Assembly (NCBI GenBank): GCA_050999295.1
Contig: JBPCPI010000091.1
Span: 1 to 8,055 of the forward strand
Direction of reading: 5' to 3'
Length of the DNA stretch: 8,055 bases
Source of the DNA: JACCQS01 sp050999295
Lineage (GTDB): Bacteria; Actinomycetota; Actinomycetes; Mycobacteriales; Geodermatophilaceae
In this document: positions 1 through 5,887 of the stretch, in pieces
How positions within the stretch are numbered: position 1 is the first letter of the stretch
Layout: every line of letters starts with the position of its first letter
The notes under the pieces: generated by a model
Told to the model about the DNA's origin: nothing
The model's database searches: none
Seen by the model: the letters and a program-made list of their open reading frames with translations, nothing else
Program-made: the position numbers and the translations under genes

Positions 1-256
1 CGGCGCGTCGACGAAAAGTGTCGCCCAACGCAGCCCTGGCAGGCAAGGCTCGCAGCCCGATCGGTCAATTCTCGTACGAGCCAGGATTCTGCTCGGCTGG
101 CTCTCCTTCCACCGCAATGCGCTCGAACGAACGCTGCGTGAGCGAGGCCCCGGCCCGCAACCACTCACGAACGAGCGGTCACGTCATACCGTCTAGGACG
201 AGGTTTGTCCCGCCTGGGCCGCGGACATCCGTACGTCTGGTGTGACAAACCCGCGC
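1..256. other. Left-edge region without a convincing gene
   Basis: No recognisable protein, RNA gene or repeat was found. On the minus strand, between stop codons, a 36-codon stretch (about 65-175) reads VREWLRAGAS...NPGSYEN and ends in TGA. It has fairly GC-rich third positions but no start codon or Shine-Dalgarno site, so at most it is the tail of a lost gene. The plus-strand reading of the same bases also stays open and is equally unsupported. The stretch lies downstream of the PIN toxin gene and may hold its terminator, but no clear hairpin with a T run was seen. Confidence 0.3.
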
Positions 257-658
257 CTACTGCGGGGACTCGGCGTCCAATCCTTGCCAGAGCGCCGCCT
301 CCCTAAGGCGGTCGTCGTAGGTGAGCAGCACGCCCAGGTCTGGACCGATCGACAGGGCCGCGGCGAGGTGGACCGCGTCCAGAGAGCGTAGTTCTGGGGG
401 TCCGAGGTCACCCGCGCGGTCGAGGAGCGGCTCGTCGAGGCGGATGAGGAGAATGCTTCCGAACAGGCGACGGGCTTTCCCCACGAGGTGCTCGTTCCCG
501 GAGCGTCGCAGCGCGCGGATCGTCTCGGTACGCAACAGGGTGGCCGAGGCCCGTTCTGGCCAGCGCCGCAGCCGCGCGCGCAGCGCCTCGGACTCAGGCT
601 CGGCGACGATCAGCTTCACGAAAGCGGAGGTATCCAGATACGCGGCTCTACCGCTCAT
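257..658 (-). CDS. PIN-domain (VapC-type) toxin ribonuclease, intact
   Basis: This is a 133-residue PIN-domain protein, the usual VapC length. VapC toxins are metal-dependent RNases that cut tRNA or rRNA when their antitoxin is lost; the target here cannot be predicted. The four expected acidic positions are visible: D9 in YLDTSAFVKL, E45 in LLRTETIRAL, D94 in RSLDAVHLAAA, and D115/D116 in LLTYDDRL. The ATG at 658 was chosen because it places the first catalytic Asp at residue 9. The frame stays open upstream, but those residues lie antisense-like over the antitoxin end and look non-native. The gene overlaps the upstream antitoxin by 11 bp (ATGAGCGGTAG), so the two are translationally coupled. 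Family assignment is firm; the toxin role is inferred from family and context. Confidence 0.9.
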   Translation of the reverse strand: MSGRAAYLDTSAFVKLIVAEPESEALRARLRRWPERASATLLRTETIRALRRSGNEHLVGKARRLFGSILLIRLDEPLLDRAGDLGPPELRSLDAVHLAAALSIGPDLGVLLTYDDRLREAALWQGLDAESPQ

Positions 659-932
659 CGATACGCATCTCGGCGAGCGCCGCCGAAGGGAGCAGGGGGC
701 CGGCGGCGGCTGCTGGCAGGCCCATGTCGTCGGCAAGGTCCAAGAGGTCCCCGACCGCGTGGGTGGCCCGTCCTTCGAGGACCAGCTGCTCCATGACCCC
801 GGGTCGGAGCGGAACGATCCGGGCGATCGGGTGCCCGTGGTCGGTGACGTCGATCGTCTCGCCGCGTACGACGCGCTTCAATACGGCGCTGGTTTGCTGC
901 CGCAACTCCCTTATGCCTACACGGTTACTCAT
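648..932 (-). CDS. Phd/YefM-family antitoxin paired with the PIN toxin
   Basis: This 94-residue protein begins MSNRVGIRELRQQTSAVLKR, followed by GETIDVTDHGHPIARIVPL, the signature of the Phd/YefM N-terminal dimerisation and DNA-binding domain (about residues 1-50). The remaining C-terminal part, rich in Ala, Leu and acidic residues, is expected to bind and inhibit the downstream toxin. The ATG at 932 is preceded by GAGGA on the minus strand at short spacing, and the family N-terminus starts exactly here. An extended -10-like TGCTACCGT lies at 942-950 on the minus strand; if used, the leader would be only a few bases long. Such antitoxins normally repress their own operon, and the 106-bp upstream gap is the place for that. 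The order antitoxin then toxin with overlapping frames is typical of type II modules. Confidence 0.9.
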   Translation of the reverse strand: MSNRVGIRELRQQTSAVLKRVVRGETIDVTDHGHPIARIVPLRPGVMEQLVLEGRATHAVGDLLDLADDMGLPAAAAGPLLPSAALAEMRIDER

Positions 933-1038
933 ACGGTCCTCACGGTAGCACAATTGCCAATGCCGGTCTCCGCGAGGGGTCGAGCGAGCGGTGCGCGAAA
1001 CGCCCGAGGCGGGACCTGCTTGATTCCTCCATCGGTCG

Positions 1039-1749
1039 TTAGAAGGTGTCGCGAGTCTCCCGGCCGCCTCGGGCGATGAGGTAGGCGATGGTGGCTCGGT
1101 AGGCGTGTCGCACCGACCATGCGGGGAGGTAGCGATGCCGCTCCTCCTCCCAGACCCTCGCCCTCGGATGGGGGGCGAGCAGCCGCAGCACGGACTTGTG
1201 GACGCCCTTCGGCCGGGAGGTGTGGACATCGATCCGGCAGAGGTGCTTGGTGTTGACATAGCCGTACTGCTTGGGGCTGACCAACCTCGCTGGCGCTCCA
1301 TGGTCACCGTCGAGTGGGCGGCCGTCGAGTCGCTCCGCGATGAGGACGTCCTCACCCAGGGCGTCGTCGATCGACACGACCGCCCGGTAGCCGTCGAGGC
1401 CGCGACACACGACGTGGGTGATTGACGCCCCGGGCGATAGCGCGGGTTCGATGAGGGTGCGGTACACCGTCTCGAAGGAGACCCCCTCCCACCGGAGGTC
1501 CGTTGCGGACCAGCCAGCGACGCAGTGAAAGTCGGCAGTCAGCTCTCGCCGGGGAAGCGTCGCCAGCGCGGTCAACGGCACGTCGAAGGATTCGGTCACC
1601 GCCCCACGGATCTGTATGACGGGGTCGGGGGGTACGGCCGGCGCTCGTCGAGAGATGTTCGTACCGAAGCGCGGAAATCGGTCGATCAGGCGTTGGCCGG
1701 GCGGCAACCTCACGTCCTTGCTCAGCGCAATCCTCGATCCATACGGCAT
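1039..1749 (-). CDS. Sulfite-oxidase-like molybdopterin-dependent oxidoreductase
   Basis: The 236-residue protein carries the oxidoreductase molybdopterin-binding domain of the sulfite oxidase superfamily (YuiH/MsrP-like, single domain). The N-terminus has the RLPPGQRLIDRFPRFG segment seen in these small actinobacterial proteins. Residues 74-80 (FHCVAGW) contain Cys76, the expected Mo ligand, and residues 150-169 have HGAPARLVSPKQYGYVNTKH, the conserved cofactor-contacting strand. There is no Tat or Sec signal, no heme domain and no membrane segment, so it should be cytoplasmic; the substrate and electron partner are unknown. Start: ATG at 1749 has no Shine-Dalgarno site but lies about 7 bases after a good -10 box, fitting a leaderless mRNA. 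A TTG at 1707 with AAGGA at good spacing is an alternative (222 residues). It is divergent from a TetR gene that probably controls it. Confidence 0.88.
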   Translation of the reverse strand: MPYGSRIALSKDVRLPPGQRLIDRFPRFGTNISRRAPAVPPDPVIQIRGAVTESFDVPLTALATLPRRELTADFHCVAGWSATDLRWEGVSFETVYRTLIEPALSPGASITHVVCRGLDGYRAVVSIDDALGEDVLIAERLDGRPLDGDHGAPARLVSPKQYGYVNTKHLCRIDVHTSRPKGVHKSVLRLLAPHPRARVWEEERHRYLPAWSVRHAYRATIAYLIARGGRETRDTF

Positions 1750-1757
1750 CGTATGGA
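1738..1757. promoter_or_regulatory. Perfect 20-bp palindrome, likely TetR operator 1
   Basis: The sequence tccatacggcatcgtatgga has perfect 8-bp arms (TCCATACG/CGTATGGA) around GCAT. It spans the ATG of the molybdoenzyme gene (1747-1749) and touches its -10 box, so a bound protein would block both transcription start and first codons. Length and symmetry fit a TetR-family dimer site, and a tetR gene starts 45 bp away. The link to this regulator is inference. Confidence 0.7.
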
Positions 1758-1785
1758 CGATAGGGAGGTTGCTTGCAAGAGTCAA
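1757..1785 (-). promoter_or_regulatory. Sigma70-type promoter of the molybdoenzyme gene (leaderless)
   Basis: On the minus strand TTGACT (1780-1785) and TATCGT (1757-1762) are separated by exactly 17 bp, a good -35/-10 match. Seven bases separate the -10 box from the ATG at 1749, so transcription would start at or next to the start codon. This explains the missing Shine-Dalgarno site; leaderless mRNAs are common in actinobacteria. Confidence 0.65.
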
Positions 1786-1798
1786 TACGGTGCCGTAC
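1785..1798. promoter_or_regulatory. Second related palindrome, likely TetR operator 2
   Basis: ATACGGTGCCGTAC matches the core of the first palindrome (ATACGGCATCGTAT) at 10 of 14 positions and is itself symmetric (TACGG/CCGTA around TG). Its centre lies 44 bp from that of the first copy, about four helical turns. It overlaps the -35 edge of the molybdoenzyme promoter and ends five bases before the tetR start codon, so it could serve both autorepression and joint repression. Confidence 0.55.
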
Positions 1799-1802
1799 AG
1801 AT

Positions 1803-2363
1803 ATGTCCGTGGCCTTTGTCCGAACCCCGCGCGGGGCATGGATCGACGCGGCACTGCAGGCGCTGGCCGCCGGAGGGCCGGAGGCCGTACGGGTCGAGGC
1901 GCTGGCCGCGCGCCTCGGCGTGTCCAAGGGGGGCTTCTACTGGCACTTCACCGATCGCCAGGCGCTGATCCAGGAGATGCTCGACACCTGGGAACAAGCC
2001 GGAACCGAGGGCATCATCGCGCGCTTCGACAGCCAGCGGACCGACCCGCGAGCCAAACTGAAGCAGCTCTTCGAGTTGGCCCCATCGGCCGATTTCGCCG
2101 TAGAGCTGGCGATTCGGGACTGGTCGCGGCGCGACAGTGACGTCGCCGCGCGCCTGCGCCGGGTGGACAACCGGCGCATGAGTTGGCTGCGCTCTTTGTT
2201 CGGCGAGTGCTGCGTCGATGAGAACGATGTGGAGGCTCGCAGCATGCTGGCCTACTCGTTGCTGATCGGCAGCTACTTCATCACAGCGCAGCACGGGGAC
2301 AAGACCCGGCCCCAGATGCTGCAACTGGCGATCGATCGACTGCTCAGCAAGTCTTGGCACTGA
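1803..2363 (+). CDS. TetR/AcrR-family transcriptional regulator
   Basis: A 186-residue protein with the TetR N-terminal DNA-binding domain at about residues 10-58: an Ala-rich first helix (AWIDAALQALAAGG), then VEALAARLGVSKGGFYWHF, the helix-turn-helix ending in the hallmark Y-x-H-F, and DRQALIQEML. The rest (60-186) is the helical ligand-binding and dimerisation domain, too variable to predict the ligand. The ATG at 1803 is chosen because it leaves a normal short lead to the HTH; an upstream in-frame start at 1773 would add ten unlikely residues and run through the second palindrome. No clear Shine-Dalgarno site is present. It is divergent from the molybdoenzyme with two palindromes between them, so it most likely represses that gene and itself. 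Confidence 0.92.
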   Translation: MSVAFVRTPRGAWIDAALQALAAGGPEAVRVEALAARLGVSKGGFYWHFTDRQALIQEMLDTWEQAGTEGIIARFDSQRTDPRAKLKQLFELAPSADFAVELAIRDWSRRDSDVAARLRRVDNRRMSWLRSLFGECCVDENDVEARSMLAYSLLIGSYFITAQHGDKTRPQMLQLAIDRLLSKSWH

Positions 2364-2450
2364 CAAAGCCAACCAAAGTGGGCCACAGCGTGGACGGACT
2401 CGGGAGTGTCACGTGCGTCTGGAGGGGCCAGTTCGCTTGTGGCAGGTGGA

Positions 2451-2890
2451 TCAGGTCGCCGGCAGCCTGAGCCGAGCGGCGGCCTCACTCGGCGACTCGG
2501 CGAGGCCGGCGCCGAGAAGGCGGCGGTCGGTGCTGATCAGCGCAATTCCCAACTCAGCCGCCGCCGCGGCCCAACTGGCGTCATAGAACGACAGCGTGTG
2601 TAGGTGCGCGAGCGTCGCAGCCCGTCGTAACCAGGCAGGGGTGTCATAGCCAGAGGGGGCCCCAGGATTGCGTGCAGATCGTCGAGTTGATCAGCTACGT
2701 CGGTGGCGGTCCAGCGCAGCACCCGGCTGAGCACGTTGCCGACTTCGTAGGCCGCTAGGTCGAGCATGTGGGCGGCGATTTCGCCATTGACATGCGCCGA
2801 CCGCAACAGTCGTGCCGGTGCCAGTTCGCTCTCGCCCTCGCTATGGAACCACTTGATCAGGACAGATGTGTCGATGAGCAGGCGAGTCAA
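2451..2890 (-). pseudogene. VapC-type PIN toxin, frameshifted by one missing base
   Basis: The first part reads as a PIN toxin: MTRLLIDTSVLIKWFHSEGE, with D7 and E49 (LAAYEVGNVL), up to about residue 84 (GPPLAMTP). The family sequence then continues in another frame as AWLRRAATLAHLHTLSFYDA, then SWAAAAAELGIALISTDRRL, ending LRLPAT and TGA at 2451. The break lies at a run of four G on the plus strand (2638-2641; C on the coding strand). Adding one base there restores a 146-residue VapC with all expected acidic residues. As written, the frame ends at 2537 with a foreign tail that lacks the last catalytic Asp residues. The start is a TTG at 2890 whose TTGA overlaps the antitoxin stop. It may be a genuine inactivated toxin or a homopolymer sequencing error. 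Confidence 0.85.
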
Positions 2891-3123
2891 CGGCGCGTAT
2901 CCCGGTCGTCGCGGATGAGCTTGGCCGCCTCGAAGGCCCCTGCATTCTCGAACCGATGCTCAGACCGCGCGATCGCTGCGGCGACTTGTTCGGAATCTCG
3001 ACGGGTGAGTTCGCGCCGAGCTGCGGTAGCGAGAAGAGCGCTGCGGCTCGTCGATCGCCGGCTGGCTTCCGCGTCCAACTCGGCCAGCAGGTCTTCTGGC
3101 AAAGAAACCATAACTTTGGACAT
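2887..3123 (-). CDS. Ribbon-helix-helix (CopG/VapB-like) antitoxin
   Basis: This 78-residue protein starts MSKVMVSLPEDLLAELDAEA: a short beta strand followed by the first helix of a ribbon-helix-helix DNA-binding fold, with the second helix around STSRSALLATAARREL. The C-terminal 35 residues (about 44-78), rich in charged residues and alanine, are expected to wrap the toxin. Its TGA overlaps the TTG start of the following vapC by 4 bp (TTGA), the usual coupled order. The ATG at 3123 is preceded by GAGG at very short spacing, but the conserved N-terminus makes the start secure. If the toxin is truly frameshifted, this is an antitoxin without an active local partner, able at most to act as a DNA-binding repressor or to neutralise related toxins elsewhere. 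Confidence 0.85.
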   Translation of the reverse strand: MSKVMVSLPEDLLAELDAEASRRSTSRSALLATAARRELTRRDSEQVAAAIARSEHRFENAGAFEAAKLIRDDRDTRR

Positions 3124-3224
3124 ACCTCGTCGCCCGGATCGGAGAGCATCGGGGCAAACCTCCGACCACAACGCCTGCGGTGCGGAGTCCCGCTGTCGAT
3201 CGTCCGCTCGTAGGCTCAGGGCAT

Positions 3225-3229
3225 GGAGG
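3225..3229 (+). promoter_or_regulatory. Shine-Dalgarno site fixing a GTG start
   Basis: GGAGG lies 7 bases before the GTG at 3237 and decides the start of the isomerase-like gene. The ATG at 3223 overlaps it but is in another frame and stops after five codons. The upstream in-frame start at 3180 would add 19 residues with no family match. Confidence 0.7.
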
Positions 3230-3236
3230 GGCGGGC

Positions 3237-3527
3237 GTGAAGTTCTTGGTGCTGTGGCGGCTCGATCTGGCCCTGCTCTCGCGCGAGATGGTGGGAGCCG
3301 TGGGCGACATGCCGACGTACGGCGCCCGGCTCGAGCGTGAGGGCAAGCTGATCGCGCGGTATCACGTCGTGGGTCAACACGGCGGCGCGTGGATATATCA
3401 GGTCGAGTCGCACGAGGAGTTCGAGCGGCTGCTTGGTCGGGCACCGGTGTTCAACTTCGCCCGCTACACGATCCATCCCCTGGCCGACATGGACTCCGCG
3501 CTGGCGGGAATGCCACCGCTGGAATGA
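3237..3527 (+). CDS. Muconolactone-isomerase-like small protein
   Basis: A 96-residue protein with the length and overall pattern of muconolactone delta-isomerase (MIase): an N-terminal strand KFLVLWRLDL, a long helix with YGARLEREGKLIARYHVVGQ, then GGAWIYQVESHEEFERLLGR and a final strand with FARYTIHPLAD. MIases are ferredoxin-like ring-forming proteins of the catechol branch of the beta-ketoadipate pathway. No catB or catA homologue is present here, so the true substrate is probably different; many isolated members of this fold have no known function. The start is a GTG with a strong Shine-Dalgarno site. It is followed after 110 bp by the XRE gene on the same strand, a gap that leaves room for a separate promoter. 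Confidence 0.75.
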   Translation: MKFLVLWRLDLALLSREMVGAVGDMPTYGARLEREGKLIARYHVVGQHGGAWIYQVESHEEFERLLGRAPVFNFARYTIHPLADMDSALAGMPPLE

Positions 3528-3561
3528 CTGACCGGTCATGTTGGTCGGCGACATCATGATG
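3524..3561. promoter_or_regulatory. Two palindromes upstream of the XRE gene, possible operators
   Basis: TGACCGGTCA (3529-3538) and CATCATGATG (3552-3561) are both perfect 10-bp palindromes, with centres 23 bp apart. The first also sits inside ATGAC...GTCAT (3524-3539). They occupy the start of the gap before the XRE regulator. A weak TTGACG at 3570-3575, 17 bp before AACACT, could be the promoter. Short palindromes occur by chance, so this is tentative. Confidence 0.3.
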
Positions 3562-3637
3562 CTGGGTGTTTGACGCCAGAACTCGGCCCATCAACACTGA
3601 CCCGAACCGTGCCGCCCGCACAGGTAGGAGGCAGTCC

Positions 3638-4153
3638 ATGACGATCAGGTCGGAGGGGCGAGCCCCGTCGGCACCGGAGCGCTTCCTTGCCCTCAACCTG
3701 CGGTTGCGGGATCGGCGACGCTCACTCGGGCTGACCCAGCAGCAGGTCGTACGGCGGCTCGCTGACGTCGGGTTGACCACAACGAACAAGGCACTGTCCA
3801 GCCTCGAACACGGTGCCGGAATCGACGCAGCGAAGCTCCCCGAGTTCGCCGCCGCCCTGGATTGCACAGTCACCTATCTGCTCGGGCTCACCGACGATCC
3901 GGCCAACTGGCAGCCGGACCGCTCGCGCGGCCCCCGGCCCAGGTCATCGAGTGAACGACCCGTCGTCGCGCCCCCACACCGCGATGCACCGGACCGCGAT
4001 ACGCCCGAAATCAAGACTGCTCCGCCCAGGCGGGTCGACGGCCCACAGTCGGGAGCCGAGGACCGTCGAACGGCAGGGACCAGTTGGATCCTCGGCCCGT
4101 ACCTGCCCGGCAGTGTGCCGAGCGACCGTACGGACAGCCCACCCCAGGACTGA
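3638..4153 (+). CDS. XRE-family helix-turn-helix regulator with long disordered tail
   Basis: A 171-residue protein. Residues about 20-85 form a lambda-repressor-type HTH: LRLRDRRRSLGLTQQQVVRR, then ALSSLEHGAG and KLPEFAAALDCTVTYLLGLT, as in XRE/Cro regulators. From residue 88 on the chain is rich in Pro, Arg, Asp and Ser and looks disordered, but it ends with a hydrophobic patch SWILGPYLPG (149-158) that could be a docking motif. No ligand domain is recognisable. The ATG at 3638 has AGGAGG six bases upstream; an earlier in-frame start at 3566 lacks such a site. The 3' end converges on hypC. Target genes are unknown; the palindromes at 3524-3561 are candidates for autoregulation. Confidence 0.82.
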   Translation: MTIRSEGRAPSAPERFLALNLRLRDRRRSLGLTQQQVVRRLADVGLTTTNKALSSLEHGAGIDAAKLPEFAAALDCTVTYLLGLTDDPANWQPDRSRGPRPRSSSERPVVAPPHRDAPDRDTPEIKTAPPRRVDGPQSGAEDRRTAGTSWILGPYLPGSVPSDRTDSPPQD

Positions 4154-4168
4154 CTCCCGCGCCAGTGA

Positions 4169-4186
4169 TCAGCGTCCCGCCGCTGA
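4169..4186. terminator. Weak hairpin between convergent genes
   Basis: TCAGCG and CGCTGA form a 6-bp stem around a 6-base loop, 16 bases after the XRE stop and between convergent genes. There is no T run, so it is only a possible terminator. Confidence 0.25.
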
Positions 4187-4257
4187 CTCCGGATCTCAGG
4201 ACCAATTCTGCGGCGCCAATGGATCGGCGGTGAAGCTCCGGCTCTGTGGGTAAGTAG

Positions 4258-4485
4258 CTAGCGGCGGGTCGGGCCGCCGAGCAGGCGGGTGGCTTCGGCT
4301 TCGTCGATCTTGGCCAGGGCGCAGCCCATGTGAATCAGGATCCAGTCCCCCGGGCTCACCTGCTGCTCGGCATCGAGCATGCCCACGTTGACCCTGCGCG
4401 AGATCCCGACCACATCGACGAGGGCGACCTGACCCGGCGCGTCGGCGTCGAGGTCGACGACTCGACCCGGAACAGAGAGGCACAT
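4258..4485 (-). CDS. hypC: HypC/HybG/HupF-family hydrogenase maturation chaperone, isolated
   Basis: The 75-residue protein begins MCLSVPGRVV and later has GDWILIHMGCALAKI followed by DEAEA, the two signatures of the HypC family. Cys2, exposed after Met removal, is the conserved residue by which HypC holds the iron fragment together with HypD and delivers it to the [NiFe]-hydrogenase large subunit. Length is normal. An extra Cys55 is present where other members usually have a non-Cys residue. No other hyp gene and no hydrogenase subunit lies in the window, so it either serves a hydrogenase encoded elsewhere or has been re-used. It starts 12 bp after the stop of the cupin gene on the same strand, with no good Shine-Dalgarno site, so cotranscription is likely. 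Confidence 0.9.
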   Translation of the reverse strand: MCLSVPGRVVDLDADAPGQVALVDVVGISRRVNVGMLDAEQQVSPGDWILIHMGCALAKIDEAEATRLLGGPTRR

Positions 4486-4497
4486 GGTGGCGCCAGG

Positions 4498-4902
4498 CTA
4501 CCTGCTGCTCCGGCGCTCAGCCTTCCCCGTACGAAGGTGTACGCGCTCGCCCTGCCGGCCGAACAGGGTCAAGTACTCCACCGCCTGGGTCCCAGCGTTG
4601 CCGAACCAGTGCGGTACGCGGGTGTCGAAGTCGGCTGCCTCCCCTCGGGTCAGGACGAGGTCGTGGTCACCGAGGACCAGCCGCAGTCGACCGCTCAGGA
4701 CGTAGAGCCACTCGTAACCCTCGTGAGTCTGGAGCTCTGGCTGCTTCCTTGTCGGTCCTCCCGGCAGGACCATCTTGAAGGCCTGGAGCGGGCCGGGTTG
4801 CTGGGTCAGCGGGACGACGGTCATGCCGTGCAGGGTGCGGGGTTTGAGGTGTACGCGGGGGTCACCGGTCGCCGGGGCGCCGACGAGTTCGTCGAGGGGC
4901 AC
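4498..4902 (-). CDS. Cupin protein, headless remnant of an XRE-cupin regulator
   Basis: From GTG at 4902 the protein has 134 residues: VPLDELVGAPATGDPRV, then a cupin barrel with HEGYEWLYVLSGRLRLVLGD (H60, E64, G71) and RVPHWFGNAG (H98, N102). The sequence ARAHRVPLDELVGAP is what normally joins the N-terminal HTH to the cupin in actinobacterial XRE-cupin regulators of about 200 residues. Family resemblance begins near 4917 and stops abruptly upstream: none of the three minus-strand frames through 5227 shows a helix-turn-helix. So about 65-75 N-terminal residues are missing. The frame is open far upstream (to 5532), so the true start is uncertain and no Shine-Dalgarno site supports the GTG. 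If made, it would be a small-molecule-binding cupin without DNA binding; it may be a pseudogene. hypC follows 12 bp downstream. Confidence 0.7.
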   Translation of the reverse strand: MPLDELVGAPATGDPRVHLKPRTLHGMTVVPLTQQPGPLQAFKMVLPGGPTRKQPELQTHEGYEWLYVLSGRLRLVLGDHDLVLTRGEAADFDTRVPHWFGNAGTQAVEYLTLFGRQGERVHLRTGKAERRSSR

Positions 4903-4920
4903 ACGGTGCGCCCGGGCAAA

Positions 4921-5227
4921 GGAACGTCGCCGACCTCCCCGCGGGGATCGCGGGCGCGGCCGCCGCGGGTTCCTGGTCTGCTGCGATGATGAACGCCGAT
5001 CTCGTCGCCGAAGACACCGCCCGGGCGGTCGCCGAGCGCGCCGAGTCATCGGCCGGGCGGCTGGAGCCGACCCGGCAGGCCACCGGCCCGAGTGGACACG
5101 AAAAGTCAGGGATGGTGGTCCGGTGACTCCCCGAACCGCCGGCTCAGGGCAAGGGCACGGGCACGGGCAGTACGGCGTCGGCGACGATCTCAACACAGCT
5201 GCCTGAGCTGCCGGTGCGGACGTCGTC
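4921..5227. other. Spacer replacing the lost HTH segment; small ORF of unknown status
   Basis: This stretch lies where the N-terminus and promoter of the XRE-cupin gene and the promoter of the methyltransferase should be. A 46-codon plus-strand frame (4986-5126, MMNADLVAEDTARAVAERAE...) has GC-rich third positions but no Shine-Dalgarno site; I do not recognise it, and it may be a piece of another gene. Short low-complexity GGGCAC repeats occur around 5149-5170, and AGCTGCC is repeated at 5197-5203 and 5206-5212 just before the methyltransferase. No clear promoter was found. Confidence 0.4.
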
Positions 5228-5848
5228 ATGGACGAGGCGTTCTGGGAGGGGATGTACCGATCGAAAAGCGCCGCCTGGAGCGGCCGGCCGAACCCGCAAC
5301 TCGTGACCGAAGCCGCCGGCCTGGTACCCGGAACAGCACTCGACATCGGCTGTGGGGAGGGGGCCGACGCGGTCTGGCTGGCCGAGCGCGGCTGGGAGGT
5401 GACTGCAGTCGACATCTCCCCGACCGCCCTGCAGCGCGCCCAGGACCGCGCCACCGATGCCGGCGCAGACGTCTCGGGGCGGATCACCTGGGTCCAGGCA
5501 GACCTGACGAAGGAGTCGGCCTCTCTCGGCACCTACGATCTGGTCAGCGCCCACTTCATGCAGCTTTCCGCCCCGGCGCGTGACGTGCTGCATCGTCGGC
5601 TCGCTGCGGCGGTCTCCCTGGGCGGGACGCTGCTGGTCGTCGGGCACCACCCCAGCGACCTGCACGCCGGCGTCGGACGTCCACACCTTCCCGACCTGAT
5701 GTTTACCGCCGAGCAGGTCGCGGCAGTCCTGCAACCCGACCACTGGGATGTTGTGGTTTGCGAGTCTCGACCGCGCAGTCTGACCGACGATCAAGGCGTC
5801 GAACGTACGGTCCACGACGTCGTTCTCAACGCCCGCCGCCGAATCTGA
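5228..5848 (+). CDS. Class I SAM-dependent methyltransferase
   Basis: A 206-residue Rossmann-type methyltransferase. Motif I is LDIGCGEGADAVWLAERGW (38-56), the SAM-binding loop; the acidic residue after the second strand is in AVDIS (60-64); QADL (90-93) contacts adenine; YDLVSAHFMQL (103-113) is motif IV; and GGTLLVVGHH (132-141) is the post-motif strand. The N-terminal FWEGMYRSKSAAWSGRPNP segment is shared by a group of actinobacterial TehB-like or thiopurine-methyltransferase-like enzymes of unknown substrate. The ATG at 5228 matches the family start; the Shine-Dalgarno site is weak (GGTG). To my recollection, genes of this group often lie divergent to XRE-cupin regulators of the kind broken here, suggesting a former regulator-enzyme pair that lost its regulator's DNA-binding half. 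Confidence 0.88.
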   Translation: MDEAFWEGMYRSKSAAWSGRPNPQLVTEAAGLVPGTALDIGCGEGADAVWLAERGWEVTAVDISPTALQRAQDRATDAGADVSGRITWVQADLTKESASLGTYDLVSAHFMQLSAPARDVLHRRLAAAVSLGGTLLVVGHHPSDLHAGVGRPHLPDLMFTAEQVAAVLQPDHWDVVVCESRPRSLTDDQGVERTVHDVVLNARRRI

Positions 5849-5853
5849 CCGTG

Positions 5854-5882
5854 CAACGAGCGCGCAACCGGCTTGGTCGTTG
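5854..5882 (+). terminator. Possible weak terminator after the methyltransferase
   Basis: CAACGA (5854-5859) and TCGTTG (5877-5882) can pair around a 17-base loop soon after the methyltransferase stop. There is no T run, so this is tentative. Confidence 0.2.
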
Positions 5883-5887
5883 GCTGG

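Noticed and set aside
321..1079. Long plus-strand open frame over the Phd-PIN module
   Set aside because: It is antisense to two well-supported genes and its product is Arg/Ser-rich without any motif.
1352..1927. Open minus-strand frame over the molybdoenzyme and TetR starts
   Set aside because: It overlaps two recognised genes and their promoter in another frame, with no motif.
2638..2641. Programmed ribosomal frameshift in the second vapC
   Set aside because: There is no slippery heptamer or downstream structure that I can see, VapC toxins are not known to use frameshifting, and similar breaks in the third module go with clear decay.
5149..5170. Tandem GGGCAC-like hexamers
   Set aside because: Only about three imperfect units; short low-complexity GC-rich sequence rather than a repeat array.
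4903..5532. Open minus-strand frame extending the cupin protein to 344 residues
   Set aside because: The added part is Arg/Pro/Ser-rich, has no family match and lies antisense to the methyltransferase; it is a by-product of high GC.
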